DNA from: GCA-002282575 sp964416645
GTDB taxonomy: Bacteria; Pseudomonadota; Gammaproteobacteria; Thiomicrospirales; Thiomicrospiraceae
DNA length: 64,000 nucleotides
Reading direction: 5' to 3'
Assembly (NCBI GenBank): GCA_964416645.1
Contig: CAYQEZ010000003.1
Location: 8,894 to 72,893 of the forward strand
The translations under genes and the position numbers were made by a program. Shown here in pieces: positions 41,844 to 50,166 of this stretch. The notes under the pieces were generated by a model. The model made no database searches. It saw only the letters and a list, made by a program, of their open reading frames with translations, and was not told the DNA's origin. Positions within the stretch are counted from its first letter, which is position 1, and every line of letters begins with the position of its first letter.

Positions 41844-42416
41844 TCATCGGAAATGATGGTGGAGTAAGGATTCGAGTTTGCTTTGTGCTTCTAAGATTAA
41901 TTCACAGACTTCTCGTGCAGCACCTTCACCCCCTTTATGTTGCGTGACAAAGTGAGCGTAGCGTTTGCTGATGGGTTGGGCATTAGCGACCGCAACCGCT
42001 AATCCGCATCGACGCATCACCGGTAAGTCCAAGCAATCATCTCCGACATAACAAACTTGTTCGGGAACCAATCCGAGTCGTGTTAATAAGGTTTCGAAAG
42101 CGGCTAGTTTGTCACGAGCACCTTGAAAAACATGCTCAATACCTAAATCATCCATACGTTTGCGTACTAATTCAGATTGTCGTGCAGTGATAATAGCCAC
42201 AGGGATACCGCCTGATTGCAGCATTTTCATGCCGTGCCCATCATGGGCATGAAAGGCTTTGAATTCGTTTCCATGATTATCATAATAGAGTCGGCCATCT
42301 GTGAGAACACCATCCACATCAAAAATAACACAACGAATTTGTTGAAGTTGTTGCCATAAATGTGGGTGATTGGGTGTCATCGGGAGGCTCTTAAACAGAT
42401 TATTCAAACCGTTCAT
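41844..42416 (-). CDS. kdsC: 3-deoxy-D-manno-octulosonate 8-phosphate phosphatase
   Basis: A 190-residue C0-type HAD phosphatase releasing phosphate from KDO 8-phosphate in LPS core synthesis. The catalytic motif is FDVDGVLTDGRLYYD, with motif II ITARQSELV, motif III Lys in ARDKLAAF, and YVGDDCLDLPVM. Start choice is uncertain: neither the first ATG nor the one 12 codons in has a clear Shine-Dalgarno. It is the first gene of the minus-strand Lpt block. kdsD, often upstream, is not here. Confidence 0.95.
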   Translation of the reverse strand: MNGLNNLFKSLPMTPNHPHLWQQLQQIRCVIFDVDGVLTDGRLYYDNHGNEFKAFHAHDGHGMKMLQSGGIPVAIITARQSELVRKRMDDLGIEHVFQGARDKLAAFETLLTRLGLVPEQVCYVGDDCLDLPVMRRCGLAVAVANAQPISKRYAHFVTQHKGGEGAAREVCELILEAQSKLESLLHHHFR

Positions 42417-42483
42417 GATAGAAGAAAAAGCATCGTTTGAGAACCTATTAGCAAAAGAAATTATCGCTTACAGTGCATTGGAG

Positions 42484-42507
42484 AAGCTAATCAGCTAAAA
42501 TTAGCTT
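42484..42507. repeat. 8-bp dyad between kdsC and the mla operon
   Basis: AAGCTAAT and ATTAGCTT are exact reverse complements around 8 bases, in the 166-base gap between divergent units. TTTTG follows on the plus strand, so it might be a weak terminator or an operator shared by the divergent promoters. Confidence 0.4.
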
Positions 42508-42582
42508 TTGACGGCACCAATTGGTTGTTAGCAAGCTGAGTGCTATCTGGTCCTTATTTTTTAGATTGATGAAGGTGTTAAG

Positions 42583-43131
42583 TTGCAATCGTTAACAGCT
42601 AAGCAAGAGCGTTGGGTTGGGGTTGCCTGTGTGGATTGGGATAATCCACAATTAGTTGCATCAGGATTTTATCCTGATGATCTACCCGCTGACTGGCATT
42701 TAACTTATTACGCCAACTATATTATGGCCTGTGTGCTTTCGCCCGAAAAATGGCTAAACGCATCTATAAGTGATATTGCCGATTGGTGCGATCAAACACA
42801 AGAAAATTTTTGGTTTTATTTGTTGTGTGACTCGGTTGAACAATTTGAGCAAGCTCAGCAGTGTGCTTCAAACTTTCCTAGCAAGATGGCTGGCTGTGTG
42901 TTGTCATTTAGTATGGATGATGTTTTGGTGAGTGATTGGCCTTTGCTTTGTGTGGGTGCTGAAGTATTCAGTTACGACTATGCACAACTGCGCGAAGCAA
43001 AACCCCTGTTAATGGCTTGGTTGGGCAGTGAGCCTGCGCAATCTCACGCACTGGTGCTGATGTCCGCTTCGAAAGCAGATCAGGTAAAAGCTGTTCAGAC
43101 GCTGCTTGAATTGCTGGGAGTGGGTCGATGA
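42583..43131 (+). CDS. Divergent DUF72-like protein preceding mlaF
   Basis: A 182-residue protein starting at TTG, with AAGGTG 6 bases upstream; no in-frame ATG is available. The N-terminal part recalls the DUF72 (YecE) barrel opening: WVGVACVDWDN, then GFYPDDLPADWHLTYYANYI, then FWFYLLCDS. The protein is much shorter than DUF72 proteins (about 240-300 residues) and the usual Thr-Phe-Tyr motif is replaced by MACVLSPEKW. It overlaps mlaF by four bases (ATGA) and so belongs to the mla transcript. Its role is unknown. Confidence 0.7.
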   Translation: MQSLTAKQERWVGVACVDWDNPQLVASGFYPDDLPADWHLTYYANYIMACVLSPEKWLNASISDIADWCDQTQENFWFYLLCDSVEQFEQAQQCASNFPSKMAGCVLSFSMDDVLVSDWPLLCVGAEVFSYDYAQLREAKPLLMAWLGSEPAQSHALVLMSASKADQVKAVQTLLELLGVGR

Positions 43132-43931
43132 GTGAAATCATGATCGACATTCAAGATTTAAGTTTTGCGCGAGGTTCGCGTTTGATCTTTGATCAAGTGA
43201 GTTTACAAATACCTCGTGGTAAAGTGACTGCCATTATGGGACCTTCGGGGACGGGTAAAACAACCTTGCTTAAATTAATTGCTGGTCAATTGACTCCGAC
43301 TCATGGCAGTGTGTTGGTTGATGGTTTAGATGTTCATCAATTATCGCGGGTTGATTTATTTACGCTGCGTAAGCGCATGGGCATGTTATTTCAGAGTGGT
43401 GCTTTACTGACGGATTTGTCGGTGTTCGAGAATATTGCTTTGCCTTTGCGAGAGCATACACACTTGCCAGAAGTAGCGATACGTGCTTTGGTGTTGATGA
43501 AGTTAGAGGCGGTCGGTTTGCGCGGTGCAAGTGAACTCATGCCGTCAGAGTTGTCGGGCGGTATGAGCCGTCGAGTGGCATTGGCTAGGGCTGTTGCGCT
43601 GGATCCTCAGATGATCTTTTATGATGAACCCTTTGCTGGACAAGATCCGATAGGGATGGGGGTTTTGGTTCGATTAATTCGTAATTTGAATGATGCGATG
43701 GGATTAACCAGTGTCGTGGTGACGCATGATGTGGATGAGGTGTTAACGATTGCGGATCATGCCGTTGTGTTATCTGGTGGTAGAGTGATTATGTCTGGTA
43801 GCGTCGAGGCATTACGTGCGTCGCAAGATCCTTGGGTGCATCAATTTATTTATGGTGAGGCAGATGGTCCTGTTGCCTTTCATTACCCAGCACAAGACTA
43901 TAAACAACAATTACTGGCTGGTGTTCAATGA
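43128..43931 (+). CDS. mlaF: Phospholipid ABC transporter ATPase MlaF
   Basis: The cytosolic ATPase, 267 residues, of the MlaFEDB complex that moves phospholipids between outer and inner membranes. Walker A is GPSGTGKTTLLKL, the signature is LSGGMSRRVALARAVAL, and Walker B is MIFYDEPFAGQDP; the C-terminus PAQDYKQQLL is family-like. Both ends overlap neighbours by ATGA, so translation is coupled from the DUF72-like gene to mlaE. Confidence 0.97.
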   Translation: MSEIMIDIQDLSFARGSRLIFDQVSLQIPRGKVTAIMGPSGTGKTTLLKLIAGQLTPTHGSVLVDGLDVHQLSRVDLFTLRKRMGMLFQSGALLTDLSVFENIALPLREHTHLPEVAIRALVLMKLEAVGLRGASELMPSELSGGMSRRVALARAVALDPQMIFYDEPFAGQDPIGMGVLVRLIRNLNDAMGLTSVVVTHDVDEVLTIADHAVVLSGGRVIMSGSVEALRASQDPWVHQFIYGEADGPVAFHYPAQDYKQQLLAGVQ

Positions 43932-44704
43932 GAACACAAATAGAACAAGTCGGTGCGCAATTTATTGCTTTAACAACCAGTTTTGCACAGGGATTTTGGT
44001 TTAGTTTGCAATTGTTATGGGCAGTTCCGAGTGCGTTATTGCGTGTGCGTGAGTGGATGCGTCAGCTTTATTTTGCTGGCGTACTTTCGTTATTGATCAT
44101 CATGGTTGCCGGTTTTTTTGTCGGTATGGTGTTGGCATTGCAAGGTTACAATATTCTGGTTTCCTTTAATGCGACTGAGATTGTCGGTCAAATGGTGGCA
44201 TTGAGTTTATTGCGTGAGCTGGGCCCTGTTGTTGCTGCGTTGTTATTTGCTGGTCGAGCGGGCTCCGCACTAACGGCAGAGTTGGGTTTGATGAAGTCAA
44301 CAGAGCAATTGTCTGCGCTAGAAATGATGGGGTTAGATCCGGTAAAACGTATCTTTGCGCCTCGTTTTATTGCTGTTTTGTTAGCCTTGCCCATGTTGGC
44401 TATGTTATTCAGTGTGATGGGTATTTTGGGAGGTTACTTGGTCGCTGTGCCAGGCTTGAGCGTTGATGATGGTGCCTTTTGGGCGCAGATTCAGGCATCG
44501 GTTAGTTGGGATGAAGACGTTATGAATAGCATCATTAAGTCGTTAGTGTTTGCTGTGACGATTGCTTTAGTGGCTTTATTTCAAGGTGTCCAAGCCATGC
44601 CTACGGCGGAAGGTGTGAGTCGAGCTACCACCAATACCGTAGTTCATAGTTCCCTGTTGGTATTGGGCTTAGATTTCGTGCTAACGGCATTAATGTTTAA
44701 TTAA
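43928..44704 (+). CDS. mlaE: Phospholipid ABC transporter permease MlaE
   Basis: A 258-residue inner-membrane permease with the MlaE family core: AGFFVGMVLALQGYNILV, REGL-equivalent SLLRELGPVVAALLFAGRAG, and TAELGLMKSTEQLSALEMMG. About five to six membrane helices are present. It starts in an ATGA overlap with mlaF and ends 3 bases before mlaD. Confidence 0.97.
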   Translation: MRTQIEQVGAQFIALTTSFAQGFWFSLQLLWAVPSALLRVREWMRQLYFAGVLSLLIIMVAGFFVGMVLALQGYNILVSFNATEIVGQMVALSLLRELGPVVAALLFAGRAGSALTAELGLMKSTEQLSALEMMGLDPVKRIFAPRFIAVLLALPMLAMLFSVMGILGGYLVAVPGLSVDDGAFWAQIQASVSWDEDVMNSIIKSLVFAVTIALVALFQGVQAMPTAEGVSRATTNTVVHSSLLVLGLDFVLTALMFN

Positions 44705-44707
44705 GGG

Positions 44708-45190
44708 ATGATGCGCAGCATGCAAGCAACAAAAAAAATGGAATTTTGGGTTGGACTGATGGTGTTAATCACACTACTGGCAACCTTATTTATGGCGTTA
44801 AAGGTAAGTAACTTTGGTCAGATGGCAGGATTGCAAGAGACAAATAGTTATCGGGTAACGGCTCACTTCACCGATATTGGCGGTTTAAAGCCACGTGCCA
44901 AAGTATCAATGGGTGGTGTTGTGATTGGCCGGGTCAATCATATTCAGTTAGATCCAACGACCTTTAAAGCGGTAGTTCATATTGACATGGACAGTCGTTT
45001 TTCACATATTCCAGCTGATTCTTCGGCCAGTATTCTCACTTCGGGTTTGTTGGGTGATCAGTACATTGGCATTGAACCTGGAGGCGATGAAGAAAATTTA
45101 CGGGAGGGTAGTGTGATTACCTTTACTCAGCCAGCGATGGTTTTGGAGAAACTGATTGGTCAGTTTTTGGTTAAGCTTTCTGAAAAATAA
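44708..45190 (+). CDS. mlaD: MCE-domain phospholipid transport protein MlaD
   Basis: A 160-residue protein with one N-terminal membrane helix (about 12-29, FWVGLMVLITLLATLFMAL) and a periplasmic MCE domain: YRVTAHFTDIGGLKPRAKVS, VIGRVNHIQLDP, and the pore-loop region LTSGLLGDQYIGIEPGG. MlaD hexamers form the periplasmic lipid channel above MlaE. The stop overlaps the mlaC start by one base. Confidence 0.97.
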   Translation: MMRSMQATKKMEFWVGLMVLITLLATLFMALKVSNFGQMAGLQETNSYRVTAHFTDIGGLKPRAKVSMGGVVIGRVNHIQLDPTTFKAVVHIDMDSRFSHIPADSSASILTSGLLGDQYIGIEPGGDEENLREGSVITFTQPAMVLEKLIGQFLVKLSEK

Positions 45191-45831
45191 TGAGTGTTTT
45201 TAAGGTGGGTTTTAGCGTAATGAAAATCGTATTGAATGCTTTGATGCTGATGGTGAGTTTTGTATGGATGTCGGTTGCTGCTGCAACGATTGCAGAAAAA
45301 GATCCAGTATTACAAGCAAAAAAAGTGGCCGATCAGCTTATTGCTCGTATTGATCAAGAGCGTAAACAGTTAGAAAACGATACGAATCGTGTCAATCAAA
45401 TGGCAAATGAGCTGGTTTTCCCTTACGTTGATGTCACTAAAATGGCGCGTTTTGTTATGGGTGCGAGTTGGCGTAGTGCGTCTGCTGAACAACAGCAAAA
45501 CTTCATTGATTTATTTAAGAAAATTTTACTCAATAGTTATGCAAGAAGTTTCTTAAAGTTACAAATTGATCGTGTCGATTTTGCTGCTAGCCGTCCTGGT
45601 GCGAGTGGTAAAGATGTCGAAATTCCTGCTACGGTTATTGAGAAATCAGGTAATGCGGTGCCAGTTATTTTCCGTTTGTTCCCTGCTGGCGATACGTGGA
45701 AAATTTATGATGTTGAAATTCAAGGTGTTAGTTTGTTGTTGAACTATCGTAGCGTGTACGCCAATGACATTGATCAAAAAGGCTTGCCAGCGGTACTAGA
45801 ACAAATGCGAGTACAGGCCAATGCACTCTAA
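45190..45831 (+). CDS. mlaC: Periplasmic phospholipid-binding protein MlaC
   Basis: A 213-residue soluble carrier that shuttles phospholipid between the OmpC-MlaA complex and MlaFEDB. A signal peptide (ending near SVAAA) precedes the Ttg2/MlaC domain: VFPYVDVTKMARFVMGASWR, QNFIDLFKKILLNSYARSF, then VPVIFRLFPAGDTWKIYDVE. The ATG overlaps the mlaD stop; a second ATG ten codons in (MKIVLNALML) would give a more ordinary signal peptide, so the exact start is uncertain. Confidence 0.95.
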   Translation: MSVFKVGFSVMKIVLNALMLMVSFVWMSVAAATIAEKDPVLQAKKVADQLIARIDQERKQLENDTNRVNQMANELVFPYVDVTKMARFVMGASWRSASAEQQQNFIDLFKKILLNSYARSFLKLQIDRVDFAASRPGASGKDVEIPATVIEKSGNAVPVIFRLFPAGDTWKIYDVEIQGVSLLLNYRSVYANDIDQKGLPAVLEQMRVQANAL

Positions 45832-46114
45832 TGCACTTTGGCATCAACAGGATGATTGTTTGTTTTTTCAGGGTCGTTGGACGCATGAGTCGGTTTCGGC
45901 AGTTTGGCAACAACTACCAAAACGCGGTGTTGTGAGGGTCGATGTTGCGGATGTGCTGCAATTTGATAGTGCTTTTTTGACATTGATATTGCAGTTGGCA
46001 CCTTCGACGCAGCAGTTATTGATTGTTCGTGGTGCTAATACAGCGATGCTTTCTTTATTGAATTTGTATAATTTAACCTCACTATTGACCATAGAAGCTA
46101 ACGATTATGAATAG
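45821..46114 (+). CDS. mlaB: STAS-domain protein MlaB
   Basis: A 97-residue STAS-domain subunit that binds MlaF and is needed for its activity. The pattern matches short STAS proteins: CLFFQGRWTHESV, a central VVRVDVADVLQFDSAFLTLIL strand-helix, and a C-terminal NTAMLSLLNLYNLTSLL. It overlaps mlaC by 11 bases and the following ABC gene by 8, giving an unusually compact run. Confidence 0.9.
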   Translation: MHSNALWHQQDDCLFFQGRWTHESVSAVWQQLPKRGVVRVDVADVLQFDSAFLTLILQLAPSTQQLLIVRGANTAMLSLLNLYNLTSLLTIEANDYE

Positions 46115-47036
46115 TCAACCTGCTGTATCAGCGATAGAAATTTGCGATATCGTTAAGTCTTATCGAGATGTTGCGGCGCTCAAATCAGTCAGCTTATCGA
46201 TTCCTCAGGGTAGTTTTTTTGCCTTACTGGGACCTAATGGTGCGGGCAAGTCGACATTAATTAGCATTATTGCTGGATTAGTCAAAGCAGATGCTGGGCA
46301 TGTGAGCATTATGGGTCACGATGTGGTTGGTGATTATGCTGATGCGCGTCGTATGATTGGGCTGGTACCACAAGAGTTAATTGATGAGCCTTTTTTTGCT
46401 ATTCAAGATCTGCTACGTATTCAAGCAGGTTATTTTGGATTTGGCCAAGAGCAATGGCCATGGATCGACGAGTTGCTTCACAATTTAGGTCTATGGGATA
46501 AGCGCAAGGAAACGATGCCTAGTTTATCGGGCGGTATGAAGCGACGCGTGCTGATTGCTTTGGCATTGGTTCATCAGCCTAAAGTATTGGTATTGGATGA
46601 ACCCACTGCTGGAGTTGATATTGAATTGAGATTGGGTTTATGGACTTTTATTCGTCAGCTACATGCACAGGGTATGACGATTATTTTGACAACCCATTAT
46701 TTAGAAGAAGCTGAACAGTTATGTGAGCAGATTGCCATTCTGCGCGAAGGTCAGTTGCTCGCTTTGTCATCAACACAGGCTTTATTAGCTGCGCATCCTT
46801 GGGAGTATATTGAAGTAACTCTGCAAGGTGAAAATACAGTGTTACCGGAAGCCTTGCAGGTTAGTGTTCATCGCCAGCAAGCCAATAAGTGGGTGTTGCG
46901 ATTACCGCGTGGTATGGTGCGCACTGAGCTGGTTGCTAAGTTACAGCAAGCTGGATGTTTATTAAGTGAAATGCGTTCGATCGAAGCCAGTTTAGAAGAT
47001 GTTTTTCGCGCCATGACGAGCAAGGATTTGTTATGA
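46107..47036 (+). CDS. ABC-2 exporter ATPase (YadG-like)
   Basis: A 309-residue ATPase of the DrrA/YadG type. Walker A is GPNGAGKSTLISII, the signature is LSGGMKRRVLIALALVHQP, and Walker B is VLVLDEPTAGVD. A C-terminal extension of about 80 residues (DrrA-type) follows. It overlaps mlaB and the downstream permease by a few bases each. In many gammaproteobacteria this pair follows the mla genes; its substrate is not known. Confidence 0.92.
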   Translation: MNSQPAVSAIEICDIVKSYRDVAALKSVSLSIPQGSFFALLGPNGAGKSTLISIIAGLVKADAGHVSIMGHDVVGDYADARRMIGLVPQELIDEPFFAIQDLLRIQAGYFGFGQEQWPWIDELLHNLGLWDKRKETMPSLSGGMKRRVLIALALVHQPKVLVLDEPTAGVDIELRLGLWTFIRQLHAQGMTIILTTHYLEEAEQLCEQIAILREGQLLALSSTQALLAAHPWEYIEVTLQGENTVLPEALQVSVHRQQANKWVLRLPRGMVRTELVAKLQQAGCLLSEMRSIEASLEDVFRAMTSKDLL

Positions 47037-47800
47037 TAACCAATTATCGTGGCTTTATGACGCTATGTCGTAAGGAAGTTCAGCGATTTTTGAGTGTGTC
47101 TGTGCAAACAGTTTTTGCACCATTGGTATCTACTTTATTGTATTTGCTCATTTTTGGTCAGGTTATGCCAGAAGGTGCTTCGGGTTTTGATGCGCTGTCC
47201 TATCATCAATTCTTATTGCCAGGATTGATCATGATGGCGATGCTACAGAATGCATTTTCGAATAGTTCATCCAGTTTGATTCAATCGAAAATGTATCGAA
47301 ATTTGGATTTATTATTACTGAGTCCTTTGTCGCCTTTGGCTATTTTTTTGGCTTTTGTGGTAGGTGCTGTGGTACGTGGACTGATGGTGGGAATTGCTAT
47401 TGCTGTGGTAGCGAGTTTTTGGGTACCGATGCCTGTGATTCATCTGGCTTGGGTAATCGTGTTTGCGCTACTAACAACGATGGTTTTGGGGGCATTAGGG
47501 TTTTTGGCGGGCTTGTGGGCAGATAAATATGATAAATTGGCTGCCTTTCAAAACTTTGTTATTTTGCCACTGACTTTTTTAAGTGGTGTGTTTTATTCCG
47601 TTGCTATTTTGCCGCCTTTTTGGCAAACAGCGACTTGGTTGAACCCTTTTTTCTACATGGTAGATGGGTTTCGTTATGGGGTGTTGGGGGTATCAGATGT
47701 ATCCCCATGGCTGAGTTTGGCTGTTACTTTTGGATTTATGTTGGTGCTGTCGATGGTGACAGTGAGCTTATTAGCAAGAGGTTGGAAAACTCGTCGTTAA
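47033..47800 (+). CDS. ABC-2 type permease (YadH-like)
   Basis: A 255-residue inner-membrane permease with about six helices and the ABC-2 signature SNSSSSLIQSKMYRNLDLLL. A helix-rich centre follows (ALLTTMVLGALGFLAGLWAD), then the characteristic ILPLTFLSGVFYSVAILP just before the last helices. It overlaps the ATPase gene by ATGA and closes the mla-ABC run; the next gene is 220 bases on. Confidence 0.92.
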   Translation: MITNYRGFMTLCRKEVQRFLSVSVQTVFAPLVSTLLYLLIFGQVMPEGASGFDALSYHQFLLPGLIMMAMLQNAFSNSSSSLIQSKMYRNLDLLLLSPLSPLAIFLAFVVGAVVRGLMVGIAIAVVASFWVPMPVIHLAWVIVFALLTTMVLGALGFLAGLWADKYDKLAAFQNFVILPLTFLSGVFYSVAILPPFWQTATWLNPFFYMVDGFRYGVLGVSDVSPWLSLAVTFGFMLVLSMVTVSLLARGWKTRR

Positions 47801-47893
47801 ACTGAGTTACGAGACGTTATTGCCTTGAAGACGATAGGTCTAAGCGTATTAAAAAATATAGGGATGGGGGTTCTGGAGGAAGAGTTGTATTTT

Positions 47894-47911
47894 GTTAGTA
47901 TTATAACTAAC
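47894..47911. repeat. 6-bp dyad between the ABC permease and ibaG
   Basis: GTTAGT and ACTAAC flank ATTATA in the 220-base gap after the permease. The symmetry is short; it may be chance or an operator. Confidence 0.3.
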
Positions 47912-47951
47912 GGATTTTAAATCTTTTTACCAGACAAAAAATAAATAAGGG

Positions 47952-47984
47952 CGTCTGAAAACAGCGAAGCGAGGTTTTTAGATG
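47952..47984 (+). repeat. Hairpin upstream of ibaG, similar to the trxB-prfB repeat
   Basis: CGTCTGAAAAC and GTTTTTAGATG form an 11-bp stem with two G-U pairs around an 11-base loop AGCGAAGCGAG. It lies 36 bases before the ibaG start, so it would be in its leader RNA. The arms echo those of the inverted repeat upstream of trxB (GTCTAAAAA/TTTTTAGAC). Confidence 0.55.
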
Positions 47985-48020
47985 TTCCCGTTAGTCAAAT
48001 TTGAGAGAGTAGAAGCGTTT

Positions 48021-48254
48021 ATGACCGAAAACGAAGTTGTTGCTAGAATTACATCAGCCTTACCTGATGCTTCAGTCGAGGTATCTGGTGCTGATTGCCA
48101 TTTAACCTTAACGATTGTCAGCGATGCGTTTGCTGGTAAGGCGTTACTGGCTCGCCATCGCTCTATTCAAGCTTTGTTTAAAGATGAATTGGCTTCTGGT
48201 GAGTTGCATGCCTTATCATTCGTTACCAAAACGCCAACAGAGGCAGCCGCTTAA
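48021..48254 (+). CDS. ibaG: BolA-like protein IbaG
   Basis: A 77-residue BolA-family protein starting MTENEVVARITSALPDASVE. It has the conserved CHLTLTIVSDAFAGKALLARH segment with the His shared by BolA proteins, and ends HALSFVTKTP. BolA partners bind monothiol glutaredoxins and [2Fe-2S] clusters; IbaG is the acid-inducible member next to murA. An ATG 13 codons upstream is in frame but gives an unrelated extension overlapping a hairpin, so I use the family start. Confidence 0.92.
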   Translation: MTENEVVARITSALPDASVEVSGADCHLTLTIVSDAFAGKALLARHRSIQALFKDELASGELHALSFVTKTPTEAAA

Positions 48255-49513
48255 TGGATCAATTGCAAATACAGGGCGGCATTCCTTTATCTGGTGAGCT
48301 TGAAATTTCTGGCGCTAAAAATGCGGTACTTCCTATTATTGTTGGGGCTTTATTAGCAGACTCTCTGGTAACCTTGACCAATATTCCTCATCTGCGCGAT
48401 GTTACGACCTCTATCGAATTATTGGCAACAATGGGGGCAGCTATTACGGTGGATGAGCGCTTATCCTTAGAAATTGATCCCAGAACGATCGACCGTTTTG
48501 AAGTGCCTTATGAATTGGTCAAAACCATGCGCGCTTCGATTTTGGTCTTAGGTCCATTGTTGAGTAAATATGGAGAGGCTCGCGTTTCCTTGCCGGGTGG
48601 TTGTGCGATTGGTTCTCGTCCAGTCAATATTCACTTGGATGGGTTGCGTGCTATGGGTGCAGACATTCGGGTCGAAAAAGGGTTTATTGTTGCACGTGCA
48701 GACCGTTTGCAGGGAGCACATATTTACATGGATGTGGTTACCGTTACGGGTACAGAAAACCTATTGATGGCTGCTGTGCTCGCTAAAGGGGTAACAGTTC
48801 TGGAGAACGCAGCTCGTGAACCTGAGGTGAATGACTTAGCCAATTTCTTAAATGCGATGGGTGCACAAATTGAAGGTATTGGCAGTTCGACTTTACGTAT
48901 TACAGGGGTTGAAAAGCTGCATGGTGTGAGCTATCGCGTGATTCCAGATCGTATCGAAGCGGGAACTTATTTAGCGGCAGCGGTTGTTACACAGGGAGAT
49001 GTAACGATTCGTCGGGTTGATCCGGCACATCTAGAGTCGGTGTTAATTAAATTTGAAGAAAGTGGTGCCATGTTAGATGTCGGGGATGATTGGATTCGTT
49101 GTGATATGCGTGGTCGAACCATTAAACCAGTTAACATTGTGACCATGCCTTATCCCGCTTTTCCGACAGACATGCAAGCACAATTTTTGGTTATGAATAC
49201 CTTAGCTAAAGGCGTTGCTCATGTTAAAGAAACGATTTTTGAAAACCGTTTTATGCATGTGCCCGAATTAATACGTATGGGAGCTAATATCAGTATTGAT
49301 GGTAATGTGGCCATTACCCAAGGAGTAGACAGGTTGGTTGGTGCTCAAGTCATGGCAACAGATTTGCGTGCTTCAGCTTCTCTTATTTTGGCAGGGCTTG
49401 CTGCCGAAGGTGAAACCATTATTAATCGTGTGTATCATATCGACCGTGGTTATGAACGCATTGAAGAAAAATTGAGTCGCGTTGGTGCAAATATTCAACG
49501 CTTGGCTAGTTAA
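48254..49513 (+). CDS. murA: UDP-N-acetylglucosamine 1-carboxyvinyltransferase
   Basis: The first committed enzyme of peptidoglycan synthesis, 419 residues, transferring enolpyruvate from PEP to UDP-GlcNAc. The fosfomycin-target cysteine is Cys117 in SLPGGCAIGSRPVNIHLDG, so sensitivity is expected at the target level. N-terminal GGIPLSGELEISGAKNAVLP and C-terminal RVYHIDRGYERIEEKLSRVG are typical. The ATG overlaps the ibaG stop by one base. Confidence 0.98.
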   Translation: MDQLQIQGGIPLSGELEISGAKNAVLPIIVGALLADSLVTLTNIPHLRDVTTSIELLATMGAAITVDERLSLEIDPRTIDRFEVPYELVKTMRASILVLGPLLSKYGEARVSLPGGCAIGSRPVNIHLDGLRAMGADIRVEKGFIVARADRLQGAHIYMDVVTVTGTENLLMAAVLAKGVTVLENAAREPEVNDLANFLNAMGAQIEGIGSSTLRITGVEKLHGVSYRVIPDRIEAGTYLAAAVVTQGDVTIRRVDPAHLESVLIKFEESGAMLDVGDDWIRCDMRGRTIKPVNIVTMPYPAFPTDMQAQFLVMNTLAKGVAHVKETIFENRFMHVPELIRMGANISIDGNVAITQGVDRLVGAQVMATDLRASASLILAGLAAEGETIINRVYHIDRGYERIEEKLSRVGANIQRLAS

Positions 49514-49528
49514 CAAGGAACTAACTGA

Positions 49529-50164
49529 ATGATTACGCTTGCTTTATCGAAAGGTCGAATTTTAAAAGATACCTTGCCCTTGCTGGCTAAGTTGGGCATT
49601 GTCCCTAGCGAAGACCTAGATAAAACCCGTAAACTCATTATTCCAACCACTCGAGATGATGTGCAATTGTTGGTGGTGCGTGCTACCGATGTTCCTGTTT
49701 ATGTTGCACATGGTGGTGCAGACATGGGGGTGGTCGGTAAGGACGTACTGATGGAGCAGGGTGGTGATAACCAATTTGAATTGTTGGATTTAGCCATTGC
49801 GCGTTGCAAACTGATGGTGGCTGCGCCAGTTAATCATCAACGTCAATCACATCGCTTGCGTGTCGCAACTAAGTATGTCAATGTGGCACAGGATTATTTT
49901 GCCAGTAAAGGCGAACAAGTTGATTTAATTAAACTTTATGGATCAATGGAGCTTGCGCCTTTAGTGGGTATGGCGGATTGCATTGTTGACTTGGTTGATA
50001 CAGGTAATACGCTTAAAGCGAACGGCCTTGAACCAATCGAGCATATTGTCGATATCAGCTCGCGCTTGGTGGTGAATAGCATGGCTTACAAGCGTCAGTA
50101 TGCTGAGATTCAAGCAATGGTGGATGCTTTAGCCGTTAGCGTTGCGCAGATGAATAAGGAGTAA
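49529..50164 (+). CDS. hisG: ATP phosphoribosyltransferase, short form
   Basis: A 211-residue catalytic subunit for the first step of histidine synthesis: ITLALSKGRILKDTLPLLAK at the N-terminus and GMADCIVDLVDTGNTLKANG for PRPP binding. It lacks the C-terminal ACT-like regulatory domain of long HisG (about 300 residues). Short-form HisG needs the HisRS-like partner HisZ for activity and feedback. No hisZ lies in the window. hisD follows 2 bases later. Confidence 0.97.
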   Translation: MITLALSKGRILKDTLPLLAKLGIVPSEDLDKTRKLIIPTTRDDVQLLVVRATDVPVYVAHGGADMGVVGKDVLMEQGGDNQFELLDLAIARCKLMVAAPVNHQRQSHRLRVATKYVNVAQDYFASKGEQVDLIKLYGSMELAPLVGMADCIVDLVDTGNTLKANGLEPIEHIVDISSRLVVNSMAYKRQYAEIQAMVDALAVSVAQMNKE

Positions 50165-50166
50165 GT

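Noticed and set aside
47952..47962. GTCTGAA resembling part of the Neisseria DNA uptake sequence
   Set aside because: Only part of the motif is present, once, and the gene content is gammaproteobacterial; the hairpin explains it better.
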